The position numbers were made by a program, and so were the translations under genes. From positions 1,549,409-1,613,408 of the forward strand of contig JAJEKB010021384.1 in NCBI GenBank assembly GCA_022393335.1: a stretch of DNA of 64,000 nt, in the 5' to 3' direction. The DNA is from Macrotrachela quadricornifera. Taxonomy: Eukaryota; Rotifera; Eurotatoria; Philodinida; Philodinidae. Positions 46,331 through 59,700 of this stretch are shown in pieces; position 1 is the stretch's first letter; each line of letters starts with the position of its first letter. The notes under the pieces are model-generated. The model did no database searches, was not told where the DNA came from, and saw only the letters and a program-made list of their open reading frames with translations.

Positions 46331-48229
46331 ATTAGAACATAAACTATTGTTTCATTTTCTATCTTATATTCTATTAAAATCCAAGACATAAACAAAATAC
46401 AAATACTTTGCATGAATATCTCCTATATATATTCTATTGTTAAACTTTTAGGAGCCACAACATTTCCGTGCATATAGACAATAAATTTAAATTCTTACAT
46501 ATCGATAGAGAATCTTTTTAGTAATAGTTCTATGGATACAGATAGATGGTTCCATGGGAAGTTGCCAGTCAATCGGGTGATCTTGTCCAAATCTAATGAA
46601 ACTTTTTAAACTTGATTGTATTTTCATTGAGATATACGCGAAATACTCTTACCGCATTTTTGTCATTTTTGCATTTTTTTTTTCAAAAAATAAAGTCGGA
46701 GTAGTATCGAAAAAATGATGATATATTATCATTTTTCGCTCAGATCATTGAACCAATGGCATATTCAGATTCCTCGTGAAAAACTGCGTTAGTTCTGTAG
46801 ACATTAATAGAATTTTGAAACTTTTTTTAGGATCCTTTTTTTCCCTATATGAAGTAATGTTTAATGAATGTGTTTGAAAAATTTGATCAGAAAAGTGGTA
46901 AAAAAACGCGGATGCTACTATTGGTAATTGAATAGTGCAATACGTGCTCTACAACATGTACCAGTTTGTTTTTTCCCCAACTACCATTTTGAAAGTGGCG
47001 AACGTCAACAATAATTTATATTATTGTTATTTAATGAAGTTCGATGCATATAGTTATCCGATCTAATAGAATTATATCGGAAATCTGTTCAAAATTCACC
47101 ACCAACATGAAAACTTTGTAAAAGTTGTTACGTCGATGATTTCTATACTAGATTATGTAGCATTGGGCTTTACTTGCATCATCGATTTCATGTTCCTACG
47201 ATCGAAGAAAAATTCAAGAAATGTCGATTAAAACGCATGAAAAATATCCAAATATATGAACGGGCAGTCATCGAATGTGCCGTACAATATAAATACTTAT
47301 TCAACACACTATATGACCATTATCGCGTCTCAGCACATATACCCTACATGCCACCAGGTCGATCGAACAAAAGAATCACTTCGCTTTTGATCATCTTTGT
47401 GAATTTGTCCTTCATTAAATCATTTTTTATTGCTTGATGATTCCAGTGACTCCGTATACAGTTTCTAGAATCTGCTGGCTCTGTTTGTGCTAAGACGATC
47501 AGCGTCACTCGGGAAATCGGATCCAATAATGCATCTGTAAGAGGTCATGAGTATATAGCTTGTTTGATTTATTAGAAAAATCGATAACAATGTAATTTCA
47601 ATCGTTCATCCTAAAACCTTAGATACTTACCGTTTTTAGTATATTTCATATTGTGTTTTTAGAGATGAAGACTGTACGCTAGAGGCATCTATAATAGGAT
47701 GCGTTCCCCATAAAAGAGACATGCTAATGGTCATTAACAATAAATTGTTGTTTTTCTTTTATTATTTTTATAATATTTTGACTGTTTTTGAAATAAAAAT
47801 TGGGGACTATTTTAATTGCATCTTATAAAATATTATATCAAGTATATGTGTTTTTGAAATAGAATGTGTAACATAATTTTCGACAATATTAGCTAATTGT
47901 TGCTTGCTAGTTGTAATGATTAATACATTATATTTTTATGTTATAGCAATTATGCCCTTTTCGTTTGAATTTGTACGCGAATGTAATAATATTTATTCAT
48001 AAATATACATATTTCTTTAGAAATAATTAGTTATAATATAATCATAAATTGCCTCCAAAGGCATTACGCGGCATTTCAACAATGGAAGTACTCCAATCGA
48101 TAATTGCGCTTCAATTAAATACATTTATTTTTATCTGAATGTGTTACAAAATTCATTTAAGAACAGAACTCATATGGTTTAAAGTGTTTTTTTTATTCAA
48201 CGTATCTTATAGTATAATTTCGATTTAGG
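46331..48229. other. Gene-free stretch
   Basis: No supported gene. An open frame at 47174-47437 has no splice partners or motif I can defend. Confidence 0.45.
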
Positions 48230-48710
48230 CTTATGATTTATTAATTAGCAAAGACTAGATGATGGAATTTGATATTTTGGTGACAACAGCTTACTATGAC
48301 AACATGCTACAGAGTTTTGTATAATAAAATAAATCATATGAATCGATATAATCTTTCATATGACATACCATAAAATACAGTCATATTTGGTGTTATTGAG
48401 TTATTAATGAATAAAATGACAATTGAACATCTTTCTTCTTCGAATCGTAATAGCTTGTAAGGACAGCATAATACAAAATTCATACAATGGAATAAATTGA
48501 ATAGATCGAAATACTCTTTCATTTGATGTATCATACAATACAGTCACACTTGAGACTAACGAGCTATTAATTAACGAAACGAATATTGAATGTCTTTGAG
48601 TCTTGCACTACTACAGCTTGTAAAAAGAGAATAATACAAAGTTGATGCAAGAGAATAAAATGTGCATATTGAAGTGTTTATTCAATTCACGTGTCATACA
48701 CAAATGAAAT
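48230..48710. repeat. Degenerate tandem repeat, unit about 163 bp
   Basis: Similar blocks start near 48350 (CTTTCATATGACATACCATA), 48513 (CTTTCATTTGATGTATCATAC) and 48676 (TTATTCAATTCACGTGTCATAC), spaced about 163 bp apart. Each is followed by an AATACAGTCA...TTATTAAT segment where complete. A further diverged unit may precede them. Identity is low, so the array is old. Confidence 0.55.
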
Positions 48711-49177
48711 AAAATATAAAAATTGCATATAGTTGTTTTTTTTTAATGAATTTGATATCATCCAATCTAGTATTGCATAGAGTCGTTTTTAGATTTTCGA
48801 AATTCAAATTTCTACAATCTAACCTACTTCGCACTTTATTTATCTAAAGATTGATCATCTTTCATTCGAAAAAGGTGAGTTTTTTGTCTATATATTCGAC
48901 TGTTCTCACTCATATTGCACCCTCAAAGATTTTTTTAAAACAGAGCTAAAGCCGAAGAGAATGATTTTGAAAGCATTTTGTCATACATATTTATCTATAA
49001 ATATATACAAGCATGGAAAAAGGAGTGACTCTTCAAATAAATCTTCCGGTTAGATTCTCTGCTGATTTGTACTTGATATTGAACTGTTGAGTTAGAAAAT
49101 AAATACAAATCTAAATAAAATTTAGGATATGGCGTCACATAATAAATCACACATGCATGATACAATAACTGGGTCAA
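48711..49177. other. Gene-free stretch
   Basis: Nothing recognised between the tandem repeat and the coding remnant at 49.2 kb. Confidence 0.5.
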
Positions 49178-50456
49178 ATGAAACGGTTGTCTTCAATAGA
49201 AGACAATTTCTTTTTTGATTTACCACTTTTCGTCCTTTCGCTTCTGTTTTATCTCGATAATAGTTCAATCATTCCAATGCCTTTATTATCAGCCACAGAA
49301 CCAATTTTAGCAACAGGTACAGTCAATTGTATGGAGAGTAGCACTGATGATCCTAATTTAAATTGTAAGTGTAAGAAACGAGAATACTAATATGAACTAT
49401 TCGGAGCATAGAATAGATTATCTTCTCTCAAGAATACTTTTTAACACATCTTTTTCATTCTAAAAGACCTTAAAATCTTCATTTGAGTAAATGATGAAAC
49501 TAAGAGATACTCGAAAAATTCGCACGGGACCAATGCTAGTAGAAGAATTTAAAAAAAATGCACAATCATGTTTTCATCGCTCAGATTCTTTGAAATATAC
49601 TCAATTCTATTTTCTCTTTGTTTTCTTCCAAAGCAGTTGAACAAGCTGGTGATGATAATATGATGGATATAGACTGGAATAACATCGATATTAATATTCA
49701 TAAAGTAGATAATGATTCTAATACTTCTCCTAATTTTAGCTTTGTTTAGGGTTCTACACGAGTATCATGACGTTATCTATCTTTATTCATCTAATTCTTC
49801 GCTATCATCTATGCCGGTGACAAAAAGAATTGTTCAATGAAAAACACGTGAGGAAGAACAAAAATATAAATACAAAAATAATGCAGATGGAACATGAATG
49901 GCATCATCGAGAGCAAATGATTAGTTTGGATATGAATGCAGGTGTCTTCCGTGCTATCACTTATAAAGCAATAAACAGATGTTTTAAAGTAGAAGTACAA
50001 CATTTATCGAAAGATGAAATTCCAAAATCATCTTGACCATTGAATGATCTTCCAAAAATTACAAAAAAAAAAGATTCACAATTTACAGCACAGAAACATC
50101 AAATACAGGCTAAAGTACGGTTAATTCCTTACTATCAGATGAAATATGTCCTCTAAATTCATTTTTTGACAACAACAACTATAGTAGGAACAATACCAGG
50201 TTATGCTTCATCAATAAGTTTCGAAGTTCGTGATTCAAAAGCAATTCCTCCAAACATGAATAGTATTCAGTTGAATTTTATCAGAAAAGAATTCATTGAG
50301 AGAATTGCAAGTGATATAATGAAGATCAAAGATATGAATTCACCTTTGGATTTAACCGGTGATGAAAAAGCTGTAAAACATTGGATTATAGAGAGATGCC
50401 ATAATTGTATTGATCAACACAAATCGAATATTATTGATTCAAATGCAAACGAATAA
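49178..50456 (+). pseudogene. Coding remnant of unknown function
   Basis: The first open piece ends MPLLSATEPILATGTVNCME then SSTDDPNLN and a GTAAGT donor at 49364. A later acceptor near 49636 continues SVEQAGDDNMMDIDWNNIDI with a TAG after NFSFV. Another frame gives MEHEWHHREQMISLDMNAGV, and the last 96 codons (50166-50456) give TTTIVGTIPGYASSISFEVR and end IIDSNANE. The pieces are on one strand and in a plausible order for a single gene, but at least three stops or shifts interrupt them. I do not recognise the protein. Confidence 0.35.
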
Positions 50457-51352
50457 GTTTTAATTTTCAATTCATAGACACTCATTATTATCGAGCAATA
50501 TATATCTATAAAGATTAATTGTATTTGAGAAAAAACTGTTTTTACAAAATAAACAGATATGATAAAGTTTACTTGCCATTTTTCATTTATTTTACCTTCA
50601 CATATCATTTTATTGTTTCATCATAGGTCCTTTCTATCCTGAATACAAATATTATCAATTAGTATCTATTATCGACACATACATAAGCTGAATACTATTT
50701 TTAAACAGAAAAATCTGTCTAAGTTTCATTTGCTCGAAAAACTAAGTGTCTCTTTCTTTTCATCTTTTTTCCTTTTAAAATATCATAGATTTTTTCGCAT
50801 ACATATATACATATATTATGTAACACAGATAAGCTTCAGACTTCTATTTATAGAATTGATAAAAAATTACTTTAGAGAATATCTTCACATCTCTTTTTTC
50901 CATCGTTACAGACTTGCTGTTCAATATCTTTTGCACAAACGTAAACAAATATCATAAGATATAAAAGTTTTCTCATAGAAAATTGTATTGCACCTCCTAC
51001 TTTAGAAATAATCACGCAATTAATAATAATCTTTATACTTTCATAAATAAGTACAGCTATCTAATAATTTTATTTTTTCTTTCTATGATACTAAAGGATT
51101 TTAATCTTTTGATCAGATTAGTGCCATTTTATTTATGCAAAATTAATGTTGTCCTCATATAAGTCTTTTAAATACCGATGAAATCAAGATACCAATAGTT
51201 TATTTTATATTTTTATTATTGAACGAATTATCTATATTATACTCTCTATAAAAAAAAGAAGTTTTCCAGGATCTTTTTGTGGATTCTTCCATCAGGTAAA
51301 ATTTAGAACCCTGGAAAAGATTTTTGAATGCTAGTGGGCTCTGTAAAAAACT
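50457..51352. other. Gene-free stretch
   Basis: AT-rich, low-complexity DNA; nothing recognised. Confidence 0.5.
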
Positions 51353-51736
51353 ATGGAAACTATTTATACTATTTTATCAAAAATGGTTCAGTTTAAAAGA
51401 GGTTTTATAAAAAAAACTAATAAAACTTTTTATAATTTTTTATTAGAAAAAGTTCAATCTAATACAGTAGGTGCCATATTCAAATCGTTTTACCATAATA
51501 TCTTTATTACTCTCCAGCAAGAAGATCTGTTCCTTAGAAGAAGTTCAATCTTTAAAAATGATGTTGTCTTACAGGAAAAAAAACGACTTTTGACAAGTTT
51601 GAAGGAGTTTCCCAATCACCCTAAACCTAAAACAGAGAGTATTCATTTACGGTATCTCGAACAAATTTCATCATTAATAACATCAGTGAGCAACGTGGAG
51701 AAATACCATTGCTTACTTCATAGCATTCTCACATAA
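51353..51736 (+). CDS. Hypothetical 127-aa ORF
   Basis: One open frame, METIYTILSKMVQFKRGFIK to EKYHCLLHSILT. Basic and helix-prone, with no signal peptide, membrane segment or motif I recognise. It may be a chance frame; nothing around it suggests introns or partners. Confidence 0.2.
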   Translation: METIYTILSKMVQFKRGFIKKTNKTFYNFLLEKVQSNTVGAIFKSFYHNIFITLQQEDLFLRRSSIFKNDVVLQEKKRLLTSLKEFPNHPKPKTESIHLRYLEQISSLITSVSNVEKYHCLLHSILT

Positions 51737-51959
51737 TCTGTTTGAAATAAATATTTCGACTGCTATCCATAGAAACGAAAAACCTTCTTTAAAATCTTTC
51801 GATCATTCGACCAGATTGCACACCTATACAATACTCTAAAACATCCGATGATTCCTTCAACTAGGATTGACATCAAGAGAAGGGATGACATATACTCACT
51901 CATCGTTATCCTCATCTTATTTATGATCTCTCCTGATCATTAAAATAGAATCTAAGTTA

Positions 51960-52445
51960 CTATAAATCAAACCGTTTGATGAGATCCTTGAGCAAGATTG
52001 AAATCGCGATCACCATATACTTTTCTTTAACTGATCTCTCAAGATTTTCAAGTTCACTAGGTGATAAGCGATGAATATCAGATACATCAAAAGATTGATT
52101 TTGTATAATGTCTGCTGGTGCTGTTGTCATGTTTGGATATGCCGATGAAAGATACTTAGGTGTACGTATTTGAAATCGTGATATCGAATAGATAATTGTA
52201 CTTGTCTTAAATTCATTCTGATAACATCCAACATATTAATCTAGTTGTTGAAACCAAAATGATTCGAGTATGAGTGGAATTTCTCCGATAAAATTCCATT
52301 GAACAATTCATAATTTAAAAAGAAAATGTTCCCATCGTTTATCATCAATTAAATCGAATGAACCATTTACTCGACAAGTTAAATTTGTTAGTTAAAATAA
52401 TTTGATTAAACATTGTTCAAGCGATGAAAATGGGACTTAAATATC
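51960..52445 (-). pseudogene. F-box/LRR family C-terminal remnant
   Basis: The minus strand reads CRVNGSFDLIDDKRWEHFLF, then, after in-frame stops, SFWFQQLD, YQNEFK, ISRFQIRTPKYLSSAYPNMT and SPSELENLERSVKEKYMVIA, ending IKRFDL with a TAG at 51960. The NGSF..ID.KRWE.FL block and the W..CYQNEF/STIIYS order recall the C-terminal part of bdelloid F-box proteins. The last 56 codons are intact and could be mistaken for a short gene. Upstream stops show decay. Confidence 0.5.
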
Positions 52446-53121
52446 TAAAAAGAAAACCAATGAAATCAACAAAACAAGCTTTGATTCATTTTGTATACCT
52501 TAATAAAAATGTAACATAAGATGATTAAGAGAGACACTATCCTAATACTATTCCACACAATTAACACGTGTGTCACATGTCTATCTTATCTGTTCTTTCT
52601 CCAGTTAGGTTTGGTTTTTTTATTTGACGAAATTTTCGAAGAAAGACTATCAATCTCTGATATAAAACTTCCTTTTCAGACTTGCCAAATATTTTCAATC
52701 GAAATTCAATCAAATTTTGAACGTTTATACTTTAATTCGATTGATCAAGAGCTAATACAAACACATTCAACTGATTTGCTAATCAAAAGATCGAATATGT
52801 TTTCGAGTTATATACCAAAAATAAACTAACAGTATGATCGTAAATACAGATTAACTCATTTAAAACTTAGAAAATGATAAATTCAATGCTAGAATATTGA
52901 TTTGAAAATCAAATGTAATATTATTCGGAATGAGATAGAACAAGAAGAAAAATATATGATAAAAATCGATGCATTAATATATAAATATTTCAAATATTCT
53001 GTGATATTTTTTATTAAACGTTTTATTTTCAACCAAAAAAAAGATTAAGTACATGAAGAAAACAAGCCAAGTGTCATATATATATATGTTTTATTCAGAG
53101 AATAGATACAAAAAAATGTTT
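52446..53121. other. Gene-free stretch
   Basis: Nothing recognised; the plus-strand frame at 52521-52829 has no supporting feature. A short TA repeat lies near 53076. Confidence 0.5.
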
Positions 53122-56100
53122 TTACACTGAACACGGAGTTGTTCTCCAAGGATTTAAAGGTCCAAGCAAACGTGGATCATCGGTATTTTTTGGATAAAAA
53201 ATTTGATAAACATTAATTTGCAGTATATTTTGCATATAAGCTGAATCCAATGGTGGCATTAGTGCTGTAGGTTTTGCAAGAGTTTCAGTTAACATCGGGT
53301 CAGTATATTTCCAATTACTATAAACAATACTGTTAACATCATTTTGAATAAATGGTTCTGCTGTTTCAGCATTTAATCCATTTTCAACATTGATAACACG
53401 AAAAGCTCTCATCATATCATCATCTTCATGAATAAGATTATGACAATGAAACATATAATCACCTTTATGTGGACCAAATCTAATAATCACCCAAAGTGTT
53501 TGACTTGGACCAAGATAGAGAATATCTTTTGGTGCTAATATTTCATATGCATGTAATCCATCATCACGATCACGTAGTAGAATATAAAAATCAACTAGAT
53601 GTACATGTACAGGATGAAACCAACCACCACCTGTCTCAAATTTCCAAAGTTCCCAAGTATTTTGTCCAATATCTCCTGCAGCAATTCTCACTGAATCCCA
53701 AGTTTCACCATTAATTACCCATTGATCACCTCTTCGTTCAAATTTCATTACTCGATGAGGTTCATCCCTTTCGATCAATTTAGTTGCGTCAGCAATATTC
53801 TGATCAGTTAAGGCTCGTTCAATTGGTTGTTGAGATATTGGACTGCCTAGATTTTCATCAAATACTGCTGCAGAATTGGGAATTGTTGATGATACTTCAA
53901 TTTTAGCAAGATAATGACTATAACAAAAATAATCAACATCTTTCATAAAATCTTCATCTTGACCATTCCATAAATATAAAGTTTGACCTGCGTAATTTCT
54001 AAAATCACAAACAATTTCATATCGTTCAGCAACACCAATTAATAATCCATTTAAAGGAAATGTGATCGGTTGTCGCAGATATCCTGCATCACTTGCAATA
54101 ACTTTACATATTAGATGTGCTATATCTTGAAAAAGAGCATTTTTTATTTGGATTAAATATGGACGAGATACTGATGCAACTAAAAATCTTAAACGATACC
54201 ATTTTGGTTCAATTCGCATTATAGGATATGGTATTCCAGAGAGTAAATTTATATCACCATAAAAACTTTTTTCATCAGTACCATTTATGTCAAGTACCAA
54301 TTGACAATTTAAATCAATAACTTTATCTTGTACAATTAAATGTAATTCTTCAATATCATCTAAATTCCATGGTTCACCACAACCACCATCTTTCTTCTTC
54401 GAACTAACGATATACAAACCAGCAAGACCATGATAAGCATTAAAAGCTGTAATATGAACTGCATGATCATGATACCAGTCCGTTGCTGGACGATTATCTG
54501 GATAAATATATTCTTTTGTTTCACCCAAACATGTTTCATCCTCAGCCCATCCATCATAAGGTGGAGCACTTGCTGAACCATGATGATGTACACTAAATGG
54601 TGTTCCTTGTCGACTTCCAGTACAAGGTTCATGATTTCCTTTAAAAATATTCCCAAGTTTATTATTAAATCTTACAATAGTTTCAACTCCAGTTGCAACA
54701 TGAAATGTTGGTCCTGGTACTTGACCATTATAAGTCTTAAATGCTGTTTGTGGTTTTGATGCACATTCAGGTATAAGTTGCTCAAATACTGATAGTCTTA
54801 CATCAATAACATCAACTATATAAGAACGTATGCAATGTCCATCGTCACGACATTCTTCTGATAATGGATTAATAATTGTTGGATTTTTGAAAACATTTTG
54901 AAATGGTCTCAAAGTGAATGGTGTTCCTGAAAAATAATTGACATTGTAATGTGAGATATCTTTGAACAGAATTCGAATTTTTCTCAAACTGATTCATTGA
55001 ATCATCAAATTCATTAGAATGGTAATATCTCAAATCAAACAAAATGAATTTACTTACGAGCTTTAGCATCTGATTCACATTTGACTGGGTTCGGTATAGG
55101 TTCATCAATTTTTGTTGTAGTTACATCAGGTGGTAATGCTTTCGTCGTTGTTGTTGTTGTTGTTGTTTGTCCTAAAGAGAAAAATATTATAAGAACTTTT
55201 TCAGCATCTTTTTATCAAAGAAAACCATCATATATTTTATTCGAAAAATGAAATAATAGAAAAGATAAATACGTAAAGTATTAATAGTTATGAATAAAAA
55301 GTCGAGAAATATATCTACTTATATAGTTGATCAATTAATCTTAGTTATATGTTCTCTGCTTTCCTCATCGAATATATTATTTATACTCATATTTGTATTC
55401 TGACAAAATATACATTACTCATACCATTATTTGGTTGTCCATTATTGTTATTTGGTCGGTTTTGAGGTAGATAATAGTTTGGTTTTCTTTCTCGTCTATC
55501 GTTATAAATGTTTTTTTCTGTTTTCCGTGAATATTCATTATTCGATCGTTCATCATAATCTTTAGCATTTGAAAATGAACCAAAATTGCTACGAATTCTA
55601 TCATTAAATCCACCTGTTCGAGGATTAATTCCTGGAATACCATCACCAAATACTAATAAACATAAACAACAAAATATATTATACAATAGATAAAGAGAAT
55701 GGAAACGTACAAGGTCGTGATTGATAAAATCGATGCATATCGATATTTACATTTAATAACACTCCACTACTAACTAAACTAGCATAACCAGAAAAAATAA
55801 GTTGACCAAGTGAAAATATTCGACCATGTTTGTTGATTAATGCTGGAACAATGTAAACTAAAACAATGAATAAATTGTTAATTTCTATAAACAACAATGA
55901 TTATTTATTACCGTATTTTTGAGAATAAATCATTGTTTGTTTAGTTAATCGATCAACAAATATAGGAGTTGATGGGATAAAATTGAGAAATGGACCACGA
56001 AATGCTGTCAAATAGAAAGAATTAAATTATTTCAATGAAATGAAAAATTAAAGAAAACAAACGATTGTGATGACGAGCATATCGAGCTACAGGAATTCGA

Positions 56101-56788
56101 AATCGTCTATATGATGAGTCATCATCATCGTTTACATAAATATTCATACGACCAAGACTATATGGTGGTCGACGTCTCTATGAAATGAACAAAAAAAAAC
56201 GATTGAACTATAAATATATCAATGATTTACTTCATGTCCTTTATATGATCGTAGTTGAGGAAGACGTTGATCAATATTATTATCATCATCATCGAGTGAA
56301 TTCAATTCGGGTATTTCTTCTTTCTTCAAATCATCGAAAATCATTGTATCATCTATTGAAATATATAAAATCATTAGTTAGTTACAGATTATGATGAAAG
56401 TGTATTAACAATGAGACTCAATATCGATAATCTCTGATTCAAAAAATATTAAAGAATTTCATTAATCTTACTCAGGTCAGTTTTTACAGAAGTTTTTTTA
56501 GTCCACGATGTATGTGAAGAAATGAAGAACGCCATTGAACCAACCATAATGAAAACAAGTACTAAAACTGTACTGATAATTTTTATTTTATTCTTTGAGA
56601 AAGTGGTTGACCAGCATGATCTAAACAATGAAGATATCAAAATATATTTAACTTCATTAATTCAATGTCTAAAATATTCACTGTTTGTATAATTGATGTT
56701 TTTTCAGATTTTTCTTTAAATTAATTTCTTCTTGTTCTTCACCCGCATTCACCTCACTATAGTTAATTTTGGCGATTGATTGTGACAT
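53122..56788 (-). CDS. Membrane-anchored multicopper oxidase (CotA/bilirubin-oxidase-like), 959 aa
   Basis: Nine exons keep one frame: 56788-56682, 56620-56472, 56352-56231, 56177-56063, 56004-55912, 55857-55711, 55652-55425, 55171-55058 and 54926-53122. Exons 1-7 encode a cytosolic tail, a type II anchor (about 50-71, STVLVLVFIMVGSMAFFIS) and an ectodomain with YSLGRMNIYV, YIVPALINKHGRIFSLGQLI and GDGIPGINPRTGGF. Exon 8 is a Thr-rich linker. The single large exon 9 is a laccase-like enzyme with all copper ligands: HHHG (472-475), WYHDH (H511, H513), HPVHVH (H796, H799, H801) and HCHNLIHEDDDM (H852, C853, H854, H858, axial M863). Such enzymes oxidise phenols or bilins and reduce O2 to water. 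A 1.8-kb intronless catalytic exon behind eight small exons suggests a bacterial gene fused to a host module. The same module fronts the divergent DyP gene at 60.4 kb. The active domain should face outside the cell. Confidence 0.92.
55425..56788 (-). other. Shared anchor-ectodomain module, copy A (on multicopper oxidase)
   Basis: Seven exons of 107, 149, 122, 115, 93, 147 and 228 bp end in phases 2,1,0,1,1,1,1. Landmarks in order: the TM segment; LPQLRS; LGRMNIYV; RRFRIPVARY; FRGPFLNFIPSTPIFVDR; QTMIYS; YIVPALINKHGRIFSLGQLI; SGYASLVSSG; GIPGINPRTGGF. Every landmark has a counterpart in the DyP gene. I know of no named domain with this pattern. Confidence 0.9.
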
Positions 56789-59700
56789 TCAATACGAGTA
56801 AATGTCTAAAAAAAAAGGAAGGTCTTATATTGAAAAATATATGTATATTTATTTGGGCGTCCAAGTAATTCAATTTCAGCAACAATGTTTCTAGTATTTT
56901 TTCGAATGGAAGAGGAGCACCTTTATATATTTAAATTTCATTAAAAGATACCTTTTATCTACCGTATAAACTCTTAGGTTTCATGTAAATAATAGTGAAA
57001 GTTTGTTAGGTTACTCTATTGAGATTAAAGGTCAAATAACAGTAAAAACTCGGCATGCAACGAGTCCGGAGTATTCGGACTGGATGCATGCCTACTAAAG
57101 ACTATAACATGAGAGCACTCATAGGTGTCCGTCATATCTACTTGCGATGGTATCATATGGGAGGAATATAATGAGCACTTTACGTTGTATATTTAAAAAT
57201 GCATTACTATTCTTTCAACAAAGGTGAAAGCAAATTATTAGATTAGTGTTACTTGCTGTTTATTTTTACCTTATGAATTCTTCTATAATAATTTAGTTTT
57301 CACTGCAAGCGTATATATAATGTTCTGATAATCTTTTTCTCTTTCTCATTATCATTTTATCTATTATTTCGAGTATATATTTCTGCTAGCATCATCTGAT
57401 TTGTCTGCCCGAATCATATGACATATGTACTTTACAAAATGTTCTTTTTACCTGAATACCTTTGATAAAAAAAAAAGATTCTGAATATTGTATCCATAGG
57501 AAAATGTCCTTTATTCATAGCTTAAAAGATTTCATATAAAATATACTGAAAAACTAACTGACGCTATTATTCAAAGATACAAGTGTAGCGATAAAGTTAC
57601 AAGAATAGAGACTTTAGTTATTCACTGATATACTGAATGAACTAAGAGAATAAATCTAAGATTGTTACATAGTCCTATCTATACGAACTTGATAATTAAA
57701 AAACAATTTAAAATATTATCGAATGATTCTGTTATAATGGATGAGATGTCAATATTGTTGTCATCTTCAGCAACAGCTGAATTGCTGATTAATAAAATAA
57801 CGTCGAATAAGCAAAATCGATCTTAATATTTTATAGTTATTATTATTCAAAAGGAAATATTACAATAAAATCAAGAGAATCAACAAACACTATAATTGAT
57901 TAATATTTCTTTTATATCAGACAGAATATTTTATTAATAGAAGATATTTTTTTCGAAGGAGATTTACAGTGCATCATATTTTCTAAAGAACTCAAATCCG
58001 ACCATCCTTCGTTCTACTCATTTTCTAAGGGTCATTAGTTACAGTTAACATTTATTCTAATGTATTTGCTCCATCATCCTCTTATCTCATATGTTAACAA
58101 ATATCCATCTTTACTCTTGTCATCATGTGATTCACTTTGGATGAATATTCTGTTTTTCTAATGCTTCGATAAAAGTGCATTCAAATATTCTTATCATCAT
58201 CATTTTTATCATTATGTAATTCGTCTTGGTTGAATATTCTGTTTTTTTCCGTACTTTAACAAAGATATACTAAACAATATTATTATCATCTAGTATGTCA
58301 TATGATTACATCATCTCTCTGTCTTCCTCTTTCTCCCCTTTCTCACCCATATGCACATAACATACAAAGAACTTTTATCTTCGTATTTATTGATACTATA
58401 TCAATTCGTTGCCATATAATTTCGCAGATAAATATGAGAGTAAAGAGTACAATTATATATAGATTTGGTCATTAACTATTCATCTTTTGCTGGCAAATAA
58501 CTGAATTGATTAGAGTGAACTGCTTCTTAATTAATGCTTAGAAAGAGTAGTGAAAATCTTAAGAATACGAATGGAAAAGTCTTGCTTCTATTGTATGATA
58601 GAATTTTGTGGAATAATTTATCTTTAGTTTCATATAAAGCATTAGCTATCGTGAATGAGAAAATAAAATTTTCTATTTCATTCTATTAGTTCTGAAAACT
58701 TTGTCTCAAAATTCTTCTCTTTTACAGCTTATTTTTTTTCAGTGAAATCATTCTATTTATTATTAGATGATTCTCTTGTATTTCAGAAGACATATACTAA
58801 ACTGATACCGTATACAGATGTATTTTCGTATAATTCTGTTTTCTTTTTCGCCTTATCATATCATCTGACAACTCGTCATTTTTGTTTCATAATAAAATAT
58901 CTCTGTTATGAAAGAAATGTATGGGTAGATAGTCCATTATTAAACCTTTCTTAAATGATATGAAATTCTCTCCAAAATTTCATTTCTGATTAAAGATTTT
59001 CATAATTTCCATATTCAATTAATCAAAAAACACTCTTTCATCTCCTCCTGATTTGTCATTTTCTTAATTAAGCTTTGTTTTTTTTTTTTATTATACGTAC
59101 AGGCAATTATGTAACTAGACACTTGTTTTGGTGTTTTTTAGTCATCGGCTATGTGATCCTTTTTCTCTGCCTAAAAATAAAAGTTTTAACATAAGAAAAA
59201 ACTAATTTAATTCATCAATAAATATGGTACCTAGAAAATTTTCTATTGAATGTTGACATTCACTCATCCTCAAAATTTGCATAGATTTTTATTTTATATG
59301 TTGATTTTAATTAAATAAACTTTAAACATTCACTGTTATTTTCTTTCTTATCACTTTATTTTATGAGTATCATAAAGACCATCTTCATTCTTATCATATT
59401 TGCTCTTGAGAGAAACATGTGATATGATTAACAACTTGAATATCTTTTTGAAAATGTTCTCGGACTAAATGTCTTTCGTTTTTTCGTCTCACATGAAATA
59501 TATATACGTAAGGATGAAAAAAAAGAATTACATTTCGTTCGAGAATATTTTAGCACATATTCGATCATATGACATTGAATTCTTTGTCTTTTTTTGTATC
59601 GATATATAAAGTCTTTTTAAAAGAAGAATTTTATTTAGTTACTTCTTAATTAGTTAGAAACATTACATACATACATCTACATACTTAGGATAACTTCAAC

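Noticed and set aside
47174..47437. Weak resemblance to the end of a tyrosine-phosphatase domain (QYKYLFNTLYDHY)
   Set aside because: No catalytic HCSxG motif or other phosphatase block nearby; similarity limited to a few residues.
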